Positions 1 to 11,914 of a stretch of 64,000 nucleotides of DNA are shown here, piece by piece; the first letter of the stretch is position 1, and every line of letters begins with the position of its first letter. The position numbers were made by a program, and so were the translations under genes. The notes under the pieces were generated by a model. It saw nothing but the letters and a program-made list of their open reading frames with translations. It ran no database searches and was not told the origin of the DNA. Location of the stretch: the NCBI GenBank assembly GCA_963816545.1, contig CAWFLE010000007.1, positions 806,001 to 870,000 of the forward strand, in the 5' to 3' direction. The stretch is from Albimonas sp963816545. GTDB taxonomy: Bacteria; Pseudomonadota; Alphaproteobacteria; Rhodobacterales; Rhodobacteraceae.

Positions 1-1446
1 CCACCCGGACCACGAGATCTTCGGGAAGCTGGCGCTGAAGCCCGCGCGGCTGATGCGGATGGCGCGGTCGAAGGCCTATCTGTTCTCGGGCGTCGAGATC
101 CGGTGGAAATGCGCCGCCGAGCTGCTGCGCGAGGGGGACGACACCCCGGCGGAGGCGACGTTCCACTTCCCCGGCGGGTTGGCGGACTTCCTGAGCGAGA
201 GCCTTGAGGGGGCGCCCTGCTGCTCCCCCCAGCCCTTCGCGGGGAAGGTGCAGTTCGCGGAGAAGTTCGGGAAGGATACGCCCGGCTCCGTGGAATGGGC
301 GGTCAACTGGACGCCGGCGCGGGACGGGTTCGTCTCCAGCTACTGCAACACCGTGCCGACGCCGGAGGGGGGCACGCATGAGGCCGGGTTCTGGGCGGCG
401 GTGCTCAAGGGCCTTCGCGCGCACGGAGAGCTGGTGGGCAACCGCAAGGTGCAGCAGGTGACGCGGGAGGACGTGCAGGGCTCGGCGTGCGCCATGATCT
501 CGATCTTCATCCGGGACCCGGAATTCGTGGGGCAGACCAAGGACCGGCTGTCCACCGCCGAGGCGCAGCGGCTGGCGGAGGGGGCGGTGCGGGACCGCAT
601 CGACACCTGGCTCGCGGCCGATCCGAAGCGGGCGGAGGCGATCCTCGACTTCGTGATCCTGCGGGCCGAGGAGCGGATGCGGAGGCGCGCGGAGAAGGAG
701 ACGCAGAGGAAGTCCGCGGTCAAGAAGCTGCGGCTGCCGGGGAAGCTCTCGGATTGCTCGGACGCGGCCAAGGACGGGTCGGAAATCTTTCTGGTGGAGG
801 GGGACAGCGCCGGCGGGTCGGCCAAGCAGGCGCGGAACCGCAAGACGCAGGCGGTGCTGCCGCTGCGCGGCAAGATCCTGAACGTGGCCAATGCGTCCGT
901 CGGAGAAGCTGGCGCAGAACCAGGAGCTTCAGGATCTGTGTCAGGCGCTGGGGGTGCAGGGGGGGTCGCGGTTCAACCTCGACGATCTGCGCTACGAGCG
1001 GGTCATCATCATGACCGACGCCGACGTGGACGGGGCGCATATCGCCTCGCTGCTGATGACCTTCTTCTTCCGGCAGATGAAGCCGATGGTGGAGGCGGGG
1101 CGGCTGTTCCTCGCGGCGCCGCCGCTTTACCGGCTGACGCAGGGGGAAGACCCTCTATGCGCGGGACGATGCGGACCGGGAGCGGCTGATGGAGCGCGAG
1201 TTCAAGCGCGGCAAGGTCGATGTGGGGCGCTTCAAGGGGCTGGGGGAGATGATGCCGAAGCAGCTCAAGGAGACCACCATGGACCCCGCGACCCGGACCC
1301 TGATCCGGGTGATGATCGCGGAGGAGGAGCCGGAGGAGGCGGGCGAGACCTCGCGGCTGGTGGAGCGGCTGATGGGGCGCAAGGCGGAGCTGCGGTTCCA
1401 GTTCATCTCGGAGAACGCGCGGTTCGCGGAAGACCTTGATGTGTAG
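1..1446 (+). CDS. parE: DNA topoisomerase IV subunit B (3' part, two frameshifts)
   Basis: ATP-dependent type IIA topoisomerase subunit that decatenates daughter chromosomes with ParC. Only the C-terminal part lies in the window. The TOPRIM domain is clear: EGDSAGG (about 799-819) and DADVDG (about 1018-1035) carry the catalytic Glu and Asp residues, and the ParE/GyrB C-terminal motif GRFKGLGEMMPKQL follows at about 1228-1269. Reading starts in frame 2, moves to frame 3 at about 897 (one extra base in the run after NAS) and to frame 1 at about 1150 (one extra G in a G run before KTLYAR). The gene is essential and every segment is conserved, so both shifts are most likely sequence errors. The stop overlaps the start of the following lipoprotein gene by 8 bases. 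Confidence 0.95.
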
Positions 1447-1963
1447 GGCGGCGCTGGCGGCGCTGGCGCTTCTGGTCGCGTGCGGCGAGGCGGAGGAGAT
1501 CGAGATTTCCGGCGTGGCGCGCACGGGGAACTACAGTCAGAGCGTGTTCCGCCCCGGCTCGGTCGGCGCGGAAGTCCACAACGCCCCCCTGCCCGGCATG
1601 ACGCCCCAGCAGGCTGCGACGCTGATCGACCTGCCGACCAACCTTCCGGAAGGGATCGACCCGCCCTATGTGAAGCCGGGCGGATGGGCGCGATCCGAGC
1701 ATGGCAAGCTCATCCGGCTCGCGGTCCTGTTCAACCCCATGCAGTCGGTCGATCCCGGTTCGCTGTGCGCCGCGGAGGGGCCGGTGGAGGGGGGGCCGCC
1801 CCGGTCCGACGGTTTCGGGGCGGCGGCGGTCCTGTGCTTCCGGTCGGAATCGCTGGCCGAGGGGCGGGTGGACGTGCTGGCGGCGGGCGAGCCGGGAGAG
1901 GCGCTGGTGCGGCGGGCCCTGTCGCAGCTCATGCAGGCCATGTTCGGGGGCGCCTCGGGCTGA
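1439..1963 (+). CDS. Predicted lipoprotein, first of a tandem pair
   Basis: About 174 residues from ATG 1439, which overlaps the parE stop, so translation is probably coupled. A short positively charged start and hydrophobic stretch end in a lipobox (LLVAC), predicting SPase II cleavage and lipidation. The body is Pro/Gly-rich with no recognised domain. Two cysteines (GSLCAAE and AVLCFRS) are about 23 residues apart and could form a disulfide. The next gene shares the same layout (a LALGAC lipobox, an IRLAVLF/PRIALVF strand and two similarly spaced Cys), so the two look like diverged paralogues. Function unknown. Confidence 0.7.
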   Translation: MCRAALAALALLVACGEAEEIEISGVARTGNYSQSVFRPGSVGAEVHNAPLPGMTPQQAATLIDLPTNLPEGIDPPYVKPGGWARSEHGKLIRLAVLFNPMQSVDPGSLCAAEGPVEGGPPRSDGFGAAAVLCFRSESLAEGRVDVLAAGEPGEALVRRALSQLMQAMFGGASG

Positions 1964-2005
1964 GGCGCCGCGGTTCCGCCGCGTTCCGGCGGGAGGAGTT
2001 TCACC

Positions 2006-2542
2006 ATGATGCGATCCCTTGCGGTCCTTCCCCTGCTCGCTCTGGGCGCCTGCGCGGCGATCCCGGGGGCGGCGCTCGTGCATTCCGCGATCGTCGACCC
2101 GAGCTACATGCCCGAGCAGGTCTCGGCGGTCGGCCCGGTCATGCCGCTGGAGATGCGGGGGGCGCCTCCGGGCGGGGGAACGGCGGCTGCGGTGGCGGAG
2201 GTCATGCACCTGCCGCCGCGCTTCGGCGGACAGCCGCTGGAGCCGGTGGGCGCGCCCACGCAGGGGCCGCGGATCGCGCTGGTGTTCGCGCCGTCCGGGC
2301 GCAGGGACGTGTGCGCGCCCGACGCGGTGCGCGGCGGCCCGAGCGAGGGGCGGCTGCACGCGGTGATCGCCTATTGCTACGGGCGGTCGGAGATGAGCTC
2401 CGCCATCGTGGAGGGGCCGGCGACGGGGCCGGGCGATCCGGCCTTCGCGGCGGCGATGCGCCAGGCGGTGGCGGTGCTGCTGCCGGCGCGCAACCCGGCC
2501 TTCGACTCGGACCGCGACGGCGGCGGGCGCTGGCGGCCGTAG
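2006..2542 (+). CDS. Predicted lipoprotein, second of a tandem pair
   Basis: 178 residues with a good ribosome site (GGGAGGAG at about 1990-1997). The N terminus ends in the lipobox LALGAC. The mature part shares order and spacing with the preceding lipoprotein: a Pro-rich stretch, a PRIALVFAP strand, a Cys (RDVCAPD), a strand ending in AYCYGR and a C-terminal helix (AAAMRQAVAVLL). I see no catalytic motif. It is convergent with the ABC-F gene, whose stop lies only 5 bases downstream. Function unknown; envelope-associated by its signal. Confidence 0.7.
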   Translation: MMRSLAVLPLLALGACAAIPGAALVHSAIVDPSYMPEQVSAVGPVMPLEMRGAPPGGGTAAAVAEVMHLPPRFGGQPLEPVGAPTQGPRIALVFAPSGRRDVCAPDAVRGGPSEGRLHAVIAYCYGRSEMSSAIVEGPATGPGDPAFAAAMRQAVAVLLPARNPAFDSDRDGGGRWRP

Positions 2543-2546
2543 GCGT

Positions 2547-4398
<1,852 letters not shown>

Positions 4399-4494
4399 GC
4401 GCGGGGCGGTAGCGGGGCCGGGCGCGGGCGTCAAGGCGGCGCCTTTCCCCAAGCGCGCCTTACGGCCTATCGTGGCGCTTCAGGGAGGACGCGA

Positions 4495-5298
4495 ATGGGC
4501 GAGATCATCGAGGGGCTGCATGTGGATTTCCACGGGCCGGAGGGGGCGCCTGCGCTGCTGCTGATGCACGGCTTCATGTCGAGCCGGGCGCAGTGGATGC
4601 TGTCCGTGCCGCGCCTGTCGAAGCGGTTCCGGCTGGCGGTGCCGGAGCTGCTTGGGCACGGGCGGTCGGAGGCGCCGGAGGATCCGACGCGCTACGCCGC
4701 GGCCGGGTACCACGCGGCGTTCGAGGCGATCCGGTCGCGGATGGGTGCGGAGCGGTGGTTCCTGTGCGGGCAGAGCTTCGGCGCCGGGCTGACGCTGAGC
4801 TATGCGCTGGCGCATCCCGGGCGGGTGATCGCGCAGGCGTTCACCAATTCGGGGGCGGCGATGCGGCCGGACGACGATCCGCGGCTGGTGGAGGAGTACC
4901 GGGTGCGGGCGCGGCACCTGCGGGCGGCGACGGTGGACGACCTGCCCTCGGAGCGGGTGCATCCGGTGAACGCGCGGCGGTTCCCAGCGGAGGTGAAGGC
5001 GGAGATGCTGCGGGATGCCGCCCGGCTGGTCCCGGAGGCGCTGGCGCTGAACGTGCTGCACGGGTTGCCGGGGCTGGCGGTGCTGGACCGGCTGGAGCAG
5101 GTGCGGACGCCGACACTGCTGGTGAACGGGCGGTGGGAAAAGAAATTCCAGCCGAACGCGGACCTCGCGGAGGCGCGGATGCCGGACCTGCGGCGGGTGG
5201 ACCTGGAGGGGGGGCACTCGATCAACGTGGAGCAGGCGGAGGCTTTCGACGCGGCGCTGGAGGGGTTCCTGATGGAGCACGCGGCGGCGTCGGGGTGA
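4495..5298 (+). CDS. Alpha/beta hydrolase
   Basis: 267 residues, with start ATG 4495 preceded by CAGGGAGGAC. Oxyanion-hole motif HGF at residues 25-27, nucleophile elbow GQSFGAG with Ser94, and His241 in GGHS. The acid position falls in NGRWEKKF, where a Glu (about 215) stands where most family members have Asp. Length and layout fit single-domain esterases, lactonases or C-C hydrolases. It is divergent from the ABC-F gene (start to start 96 bases), so the two promoters must share that gap. Substrate cannot be assigned. Confidence 0.85.
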   Translation: MGEIIEGLHVDFHGPEGAPALLLMHGFMSSRAQWMLSVPRLSKRFRLAVPELLGHGRSEAPEDPTRYAAAGYHAAFEAIRSRMGAERWFLCGQSFGAGLTLSYALAHPGRVIAQAFTNSGAAMRPDDDPRLVEEYRVRARHLRAATVDDLPSERVHPVNARRFPAEVKAEMLRDAARLVPEALALNVLHGLPGLAVLDRLEQVRTPTLLVNGRWEKKFQPNADLAEARMPDLRRVDLEGGHSINVEQAEAFDAALEGFLMEHAAASG

Positions 5299-5712
5299 GG
5301 CGGGGGACGGGGGCGCCCTGCGGGCGGGCTTCCGCAGGTGGGTCGGGGCGTCGCCTCGGGCGTATGGGCGGCGCCGCTTGGCGGCCCTCCCCTTGAGCGG
5401 GGGAGGGAATCTCCGAGGGTCAAGCGAGGGTTCACGCGTCGGTCGGGAGCCGGATGCCCGGCGGAGGCGCCGCGCCGACCGTTGCGACCGTAGTCAAGGC
5501 GGCGCCCGCGGCGCGCTGCGGGCGGGGTCGCCGGTGGCCGGCGCCGGGGTTCGCGACGGTCGCCGCGGGCGACCGGCGCCAGAGGCGACACGTCTGCAAC
5601 GCGCCGCGGGCGGGCGCGCAACCAGGGGCGGGACGGCCGGCGCGGCGCCTCCGCGCGAGGGGGGTTTCGCGGGCTCTTCCGCCATCGCGCCCCGGCGGCT
5701 ATCGTCGCGGCC
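5299..5712. other. Non-coding GC-rich spacer
   Basis: This 414-base gap between the hydrolase and the aminotransferase holds no gene I can support. The open frames in it are GC-rich shadows without motifs. It contains the REP-like hairpin at 5385-5407 and presumably the promoter of the aminotransferase-methyltransferase pair. Confidence 0.5.
5385..5407. repeat. REP-like hairpin (CCCTCCCC...GGGGAGGG)
   Basis: 8-bp perfect stem CCCTCCCC/GGGGAGGG with a 7-base loop. A close relative with a longer stem lies at 29616-29639, so this looks like a dispersed intergenic palindrome and not a dedicated terminator. There is no T-run on either side. Confidence 0.5.
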
Positions 5713-6914
5713 ATGGATGACGCCTCGCCCTCTCCCGCCTTCGGTCCGGTCTCGCCCCTGATCCTGGGGGCGTATGACCCGCCCGTGATGGAGGCGCGGC
5801 GCTGGATCGCCGGCAAGGCGTTCCCGGCGGAGCGGCCGCTCCTGAACCTCAGCCAGGCGGCGCCGGTGGAGCCGCCCCCCGAGGCGCTGCGCCAAGCCAT
5901 CGCGGAGGCGGCGCTGAACGACCCGCAGGCGCATCTCTACGGGCCCGTGCTGGGCGCGCCCGCGCTGCGGGAGCAGGTGGCGCGGCGGTGGTCGGCGGCC
6001 TATGGCGGCGAGATCAGGGCCGGGGACGTGGCCATCGCCTCGGGCTGCAACCAGGCGTTCTGCGCGATGATGGCGACGCTGGCGGGGCCCGGGGATGCGG
6101 TGCTGCTGCCGGTCCCGTGGTACTTCAACCACAAGATGTGGTGCGACATGCAGGGCGTGGAGGCCCGCCCTCTGCCCTGCGACGAGGCGATGATGCCCAG
6201 GCCCGAGGCGGCCGAGGCGCTGATGGACGGCGTGAAGGCCATCGTGCTGGTCACGCCGAACAACCCCACGGGGGCGGAGTATCCGGCCGGGCTGGTGGAT
6301 CGCTTCGCCGGGATCGCGGCGCGGCACGGGGCGGCGCTGATCCTCGACGAGACCTACCGCGACTTCGACGGCCGCGAGGGGCGCCGCACGGGCTCTTCGC
6401 CGACCCCGGCTGGCGGGAGACGGTGATCCACCTCTACAGCTTCTCCAAGGCCTACCGGCTGACGGGGCACCGGGTGGGGGCGATGATCGCGGACCCGCGC
6501 AGGCTGGCGCAGGCGGAGAAGTTCCTCGACACGGTCACGATCTGCCCGAGCCAGCTGGGCCAGGCGGCGGCGCTGCACGGGCTGCGGCATCTGGACGGGT
6601 TCGTGGCGGAGCAGCGGGCCGAGATCCTCGCGCGGCGCGCGGCGGTGGAGGCGGCGTTCCAGACGCCTGCCAGGCTGGCGGCTGCTCGGGCTGCGGGGCG
6701 TATTTCGCCTATCTGGAGCATCCGTTCGACGCTGCCCTCGCCCGAGATCGCGAAGCGGCTGGTGGACGCGCAGTCGCTGCTGATGCTGCCGGGGACCATG
6801 TTCTGCCCGGAGGGCGATCCGCTGGGCCCGAAGAGCTTCCGCATGGCCTTCGCCAACGCCGATGCGGACGGGCTGCGGGAGGCGGTCTCGCGGCTCGCGG
6901 CCTTCGCTCCGTGA
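5713..6914 (+). CDS. Class I/II PLP-dependent aminotransferase (frameshifted)
   Basis: Fold-type I aminotransferase. Visible landmarks are the substrate-side LNLSQAAPVEPPPEAL near the N terminus, YGPVLGAPALRE, the PNNPTG motif, ILDETYRDF containing the PLP-ring Asp, and the Schiff-base lysine in SFSKAYRLTGHRVG. The first 220 or so residues are in frame 1 and the rest in frame 3, with a shift at about 6385. A second disturbed stretch at 6665-6735 reads GWRLLGCGAYFAY in another frame and returns to frame before LPSPEIAK. All fragments are conserved, so these are probably sequence errors. The TGA overlaps the GTG start of the methyltransferase. The exact substrate is not clear. Confidence 0.85.
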
Positions 6915-8069
6915 GGACGTTCTACGAGTTCTTCGCGGGCGGCGGCATGGCGCGGATCGGGCTGGGGCCGGGGTGGGAGTGCCTCTGGGCCAACGACCTC
7001 GACCGCGGACAAATGCGCCGCCTACCGGGAGAATTTCGGCGGCGCCCACTTGATGGAGCGGGACGTGGCCGAGGTGGCCGCGGCCGACCTTCCGGGGCGG
7101 GCGGACCTCGCCTGGGCGTCGTTCCCCTGCCAGGACCTCAGCCTCGCCGGCGCGCGGCGGGGGATGGGGGTGGGGGGCTCCACGCGGTCCTCGGTGTTCT
7201 GGGCGTTCTGGTTCCTGATCGAGCAGCTGGCGCGGGAGGGGCGGGCGCCGCGGGCGCTGGTGATCGAGAACGTGGTGGGGCTCGCTTCCTCGGCGCAGGA
7301 TTTCGCGACGCTGTGCGCGGCGCTGGCGCAGGCGGGCTATCGGTATGACGCGCATGTGCTGGACGCGGCGGCGTTCGTGCCGCAGTCCCGGCCGCGGCTG
7401 TTCGTGGTGGCCTGGCGGGGCGAGGCGCCCGAGGCGCTGCGCGACCGGGAGGGGGCGCCGCGGCCGCGGGGGCTGTCGCGGGCGCTGGAGCGGCTGGACG
7501 AGGCGGCGGAGGCGCGGCGGGCGCTGCGCATCCCCGCGCCGCCTGCGCGCAACCTGCAACTGGCCGACGTGGTGGAGGCGGAGCCGCGGGACGTGCCGTG
7601 GCGAAGCCCGGCCGAGGTGCAGGCGATCCTGAAGCTGATGACCCCGCGCCACCGGGAGCGCATCGAGGCCGCGCTGGCGGAGGCGAAGCGGACCGGGCGG
7701 ACGCAGGCCGGGGCGCTCTACCGCCGGACGCGGCCGGACGGGGCCGGCGGGAACGCGCAGCGGGCGGAGGTGCGGTTCGACCTCGCCGGCTGCCTGCGGA
7801 CCCCGGCGGGCGGGTCGTCGCGCCAGACGCTGGTGCTGGCGGAGCCGGACGGGCGGTTGAGGATGCGGCTGATGTCGAAGCGGGAGGCGGCGCGGCTGAT
7901 GGGGCTGCCGGAGGACTACCGGCTGCCCGCGCGCTACACGGCGGCCTACAAGCTGGCGGGCGACGGGGTGGCCGTGCCGGTGGCGCGGTGGCTCGCCGCG
8001 CAGGTGCTGGAGCCGCTGCTGGAGGCGCTGGACGCGCAGGCCGAGGCGGAGCTGGCGCCGGCCTCCTGA
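6911..8069 (+). CDS. DNA (cytosine-5-)-methyltransferase, solitary (one frameshift)
   Basis: C5-cytosine DNA methyltransferase. Motif I FAGGGMARIGLG (SAM binding), motif IV FPCQDLSLAG with the catalytic Cys, motif VI ENVVG, motif VIII QSRPRLF, the target-recognition region between about 7430 and 7890, and motif X near AYKLAGDGVAVPVARWL are all present in order. GTG 6911 overlaps the preceding stop. One extra base near 7007 shifts the frame after NDLD; correcting it gives DKCAAYRENFGGAH. There is no endonuclease or Vsr gene beside it, so it is an orphan methyltransferase; coupling to the aminotransferase suggests only co-transcription. Confidence 0.92.
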
Positions 8070-8364
8070 CCTGGCCGCCCGGGTCCGCCCTCCGCAGCGC
8101 CGGCCGGACCTTCCGCCTGTCCCGCGGGGCGCCTACGCCTCGCCGGTCCCCGACGGAGCCGGACCTCCCACCCCTCTCGCGCGGCCCTCCGGCCCCGCCG
8201 AGGCCGCGGCCCCCCGGTCCCGCCTCCGGCAAAGCCTCCGCCCGCCGCGGCCTGCAAGGGCCAGCGCCTGTGGCCGGCGCCCCGCTGCCGCCGGTTGCTC
8301 CGGCGGTCGGGCGCGCGTAAGACCCTTTTCCAGCCCGCAACGCCGATCCCGGAGGCCCCGCCCG

Positions 8365-10228
8365 ATGCTTCACCTGCTGCGCCGCGCCGCCAAGACCTGG
8401 GCGTTCCGCATCCTGTTCGGGCTTCTGATCGTCTCCTTCGCCGTCTGGGGGATCGGGGATCTCGACCTCGGCGGCGGCGGCACGCGGGTCGCGACCGTGG
8501 GCGAGGAGGCCGTGACGGTGGAGGACTTCGCCACGTCGCTGTCGCGCGAGATGCAGTCCGTGTCGCGGCGCACCGGCCAGCCGATGGACCCGGCCCGCGC
8601 CCGGGAGATGGGGCTGCCGCAGGCGGTCATGTCCCGCATGGTGCGCGACGCGGCGCTGTCGGCGGAGGCGCGGCGGCTCGGCGTCTCGGCGGACGACCAC
8701 GCGGTGCGCGACGCCATCGTGGAGTCCGAGTCCTTCCGCGACGCGACGGGGACCTTCTCGCAGGAGCAGTACCGCTTCGTGCTCGACCGGCTGGGCTTCT
8801 CCGTGGACAAGTTCGAGGGGGACCTGCGCCGCTCGCTCGCGCGCGATGCGGTGGCCCGCGGCGTCACCGGCGGCGCGAAGGCCGCGCCGGGCCTCGCGGA
8901 GCGGCTGGTGGAGCGGGCGATGGAGCGGCGCGCCTTCCAGGTGCTGACCCTGACGCTCGCGGACGCGCCGGACCCGGGCCGGCCCACGGACGCGCAGCTC
9001 GAGGAATGGCACGCGGCGCACCAGGACCTTTATCAGGCGCCCGAGACGCGCGAGGCCGTCTGGATCGAGATCTCGCCCGCCGCCGTGGCGGAGACCATCG
9101 ACATCCCGGAGGAGGATCTCCGCGCCGCCTATGACGCGGCCCAGGACCGATATTCGCAGCCCGAGCGGCGGGTGGTGGACCGGCTCGCCTTCGCCGACGA
9201 CGCCGCCGCCGAGGCCGCGATGCAGGCCATCGAGGCGGGCGAGACCGACTTCGAGGCGCTGGCGGAGGAGCGGGGCCTGACCGCCTCCGACGTGGCCGAG
9301 GGCGACGTGACCCGCGACGACCTCTCTCCGGAGGCGGCCGAGGCGGTGTTCTCCGCGGAGCTCGGCGTCGCCGGTCCCGTGCCGAGCGCCCTGGGGCCGT
9401 CGATCTACAACGTCCGCGCCATCCTGCCGGCGCGCACCACTTCGTTCGAGGAGGCGCGCGGGGATCTGCGCGACCGTCTGGCCCGCGAGCGCGCCCGGGA
9501 CCTCGCCGTGCAGCGGGGCGAGGCGGCGGCCGACCTGCTCGCCGCCGGCGCCTCGCTTGAGGCGATCGCGGAGGAGACGGGCCTGACGCTGGAGCGGGGC
9601 GACGTGACCGCCGGGGGAGAGCTTGCGCAGACCCACCCCGCGCTGGTCCAGGAGATCTTCGCCGCCGGGCCGGGCGAGGAGCGCGACATGATCGAGACCG
9701 AAGGCGGCGGCTTCGCCCTCGTCCGGGTCGAGGACGTGGCCCCTGCCGCCCCCCGCCCCCTGTCGGAGGTGCGGGAGCGGGCCGCGCAGGACTGGGCCGA
9801 CGCGCAGCGGCGCGAGGCGCTGACCGCCATCGCCGAGCGCGCCCGCGCCGATCTCGATGCGGGCGACCGGCTTGCGGATGCGCCGGAGAACTTCCCCTAC
9901 GAGGTGCAGGAGACGGGGTTCCTGCGCCGCGCCGACCCCTCGACGCTGCTGCCCGAGGACATCCGCGACGCGCTCTTCGCCGCCGAGCCGGGAGCCGCGC
10001 GCCATCTCGCCCACCGGGGACGGCGTGATCCTCGCGCAGCTCGCGCAGGTGGAGCCGGCGGATCTGACCTCCGGCGAGGCGGCGCAGCTTCTGGGCCGAT
10101 GGCGGGAGGCGCTGGACCAGACGGTCGCCAACGACCTCTACGTGTATTACGCCGCCGCCGTGCAGGACCGGATCGGCGCCACCTTCAACCCCGAGGCCAT
10201 GGAGCGCGCGATCAACGCCCTGCGCTGA
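8365..10228 (+). CDS. ppiD: Peptidylprolyl isomerase PpiD/SurA-like (one frameshift)
   Basis: Membrane-anchored periplasmic folding factor. The N terminus has a short cytoplasmic part (LLRRAAKTWAFR), one membrane helix (ILFGLLIVSFAVWGIG, about residues 16-31), a SurA-type N domain with long Arg/Glu-rich helices, then degenerate PPIase regions (PERRVVDRLAFADD; GGFALVRVEDVAP). About 620 residues after correction, the usual length. An extra base at about 10003 moves the end into frame 2 (TGDGVILAQLAQ... to INALR). GGAGG lies upstream of ATG 8365. It sits 32 bases before trpE, a neighbourhood common in Rhodobacterales. Confidence 0.88.
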
Positions 10229-10260
10229 GCGCCGCCCGGGCCGGGAGCCCCGAGAGACCG

Positions 10261-11773
10261 ATGCAGATCCGCCCCGACTTCGCCGCCTTCGAGGCCGCCT
10301 TCGACGAAGGCCGCTCGCAGGCCGTCCACTGCACCATCCCCGCCGATCTCGACACGCCGGTGTCGCTGATGCTGAAGCTGACCCAGGCGCGGCGCGACAG
10401 CTTCATGCTGGAGATGCGTGACCGGCGGCGACACCCGCGGCCGCTACTCCTTCATCGGCTTCAAGCCGGACCTGATCTGGCGCTGCCGGGGCGAGACGGC
10501 GGAGATCAACCGCTCCGCCCGCTGGGACGCCGAGGCGTGGGAGGCGGGACGCCCGCCCGCCCCTCGAAAGCCTCCGCGCCATGCTCGACGAAAGCCGGAT
10601 CGAGCTGCCCCCGCGGCCTGCCGCCGGCATGGCCGGCCTCTTCGGCTATCTCGGCTACGACATGGTGCGGCACGCCGAGCGACTGCCGGAGCCGAACGCC
10701 GACCCGCTCGGCCTGCCCGACGCGGTGATGATGCGGCCGACCATCGTGGCGGCGGTGGATTCGGTCAAGGACGAGGTGACCTTCGTCACCCCCGTCCGCG
10801 CAGGCTCGGGCGAGAGCGCGCGCGCCGCCTACGCGCGGGCGGCGGAGCGGCTGTCGGACGCGGTGATGGACCTAGACCGCGCGCCGCGGCGACGCGCGCG
10901 CCGACGGCGACGCCTCTGCCGGTGGGGGAGCCCGTCTCCAACACCAGCTTCGCGCGGTATCTGGAGATGGTGGAGCAGGCCAAGGAATACATCCGCGCCG
11001 GCGACATCTTCCAGGTGGTGCCCTCCCAGCGCTGGACGGTGGAGTTCCCGCATCCGCCCTTCGCGCTCTACCGCGCGCTGCGGCGCACGAACCCCAGCCC
11101 CTACATGTTCTTCTTCAACTTCGGGGGGTTTCAGGTGGTCGGCGCGTCGCCCGGAGATCCTGGTCCGGGTGCGCGAGGGCACGTCACCATCCGCCCCATC
11201 GCCGGCACCCGCCCCCGCGGCGCCACGCCCGAGGAGGACGATGCGCTGGAGGCCGACCTGCTCGCCGACCCGAAGGAGCGGGCGGAGCACCTGATGCTGC
11301 TCGACCTCGGGCGCAACGACGTGGGGCGCGTGGCGCAGATCGGCACGGTGAAGCCCACCGCCACCTACACGGTGGAGCGCTACTCCCACGTCATGCACAT
11401 CGTCTCCAACGTCGAGGGGCGGATGCGGGAGGACATGGACGCGCTCGGCGCCCTGCTGGCGGGGCTCCCGGCCGGCACCGTCTCCGGCGCGCCCAAGGTC
11501 CGGGCGATGGAGATCATCGACGAGCTGGAGAGCGAGAAGCGCGGCGTCTATGCGGGCGGCGTCGGCTACATCTCGGCGGCCGACGAGATGGACATGTGCA
11601 TCGCGCTGCGCACCGCGGTGGTGAAGGACGGGAAGATGTACGTCCAGGCCGGCGGCGGCGTGGTCTACGATTGCGACCCCGAGGCCGAGTTCCAGGAGAC
11701 GGTGAACAAGGCCAAGGCCCTGATGCGCGCCGCCGAGGAGGCCGGCCGCTTCACCGTGCGCGGAAACCGCTGA
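10261..11773 (+). CDS. trpE: Anthranilate synthase component I (several frameshifts)
   Basis: Converts chorismate to anthranilate using ammonia from TrpG; first committed step of tryptophan synthesis. Family features: N-terminal GRYSFIGFKPDLIW, GYLGYDMVR, then the chorismate-binding domain with YIRAGDIFQVVPSQR, NPSPYMFFF, RPIAGTRPRG, HLMLLDLGRNDVGRV, GTVSGAPKVRAMEIIDELE and YAGGVGYI. The frame changes near 10409, 10553 and 10890, with a +1/-1 pair at about 11152 and 11183 (restored reading GASPEILVRVREGT). Catalytic and feedback-region motifs are intact across the fragments, so errors are more likely than decay. It stands 32 bases after ppiD and is probably co-transcribed with it. Confidence 0.93.
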
Positions 11774-11845
11774 GCCGCTCCCTCGCCGGTTGGGGACAGG
11801 GGCGGCGTGGCTTGGACGCACCCGGGAGCGTTCATGCGCGTCCCC

Positions 11846-11914
11846 GAGACGGCGGCCCGCGTCACGGCCTGCGGGCGCCCCCGCGAGACGGCCGGCCGCG
11901 TCACGGCCCGCGGG
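11846..11914. repeat. Tandem imperfect 30-bp direct repeat
   Basis: Two copies of a 30-base unit, 11846-11875 and 11885-11914, match at 27 of 30 positions and start 39 bases apart. The unit begins GAGACGGC and ends in CACGGCC.GCGGG. A looser relative of the trpE 3' end (11766-11790) recurs at 11915-11939. The second copy reaches into the 3' end of the opposing membrane-protein gene. Confidence 0.6.

Noticed and set aside
7138..10131. A 997-residue minus-strand open frame across the methyltransferase and ppiD
   Set aside because: It is an Arg/Pro/Ala-rich shadow of GC-rich coding DNA without motifs; both opposite-strand genes have clear family signatures.
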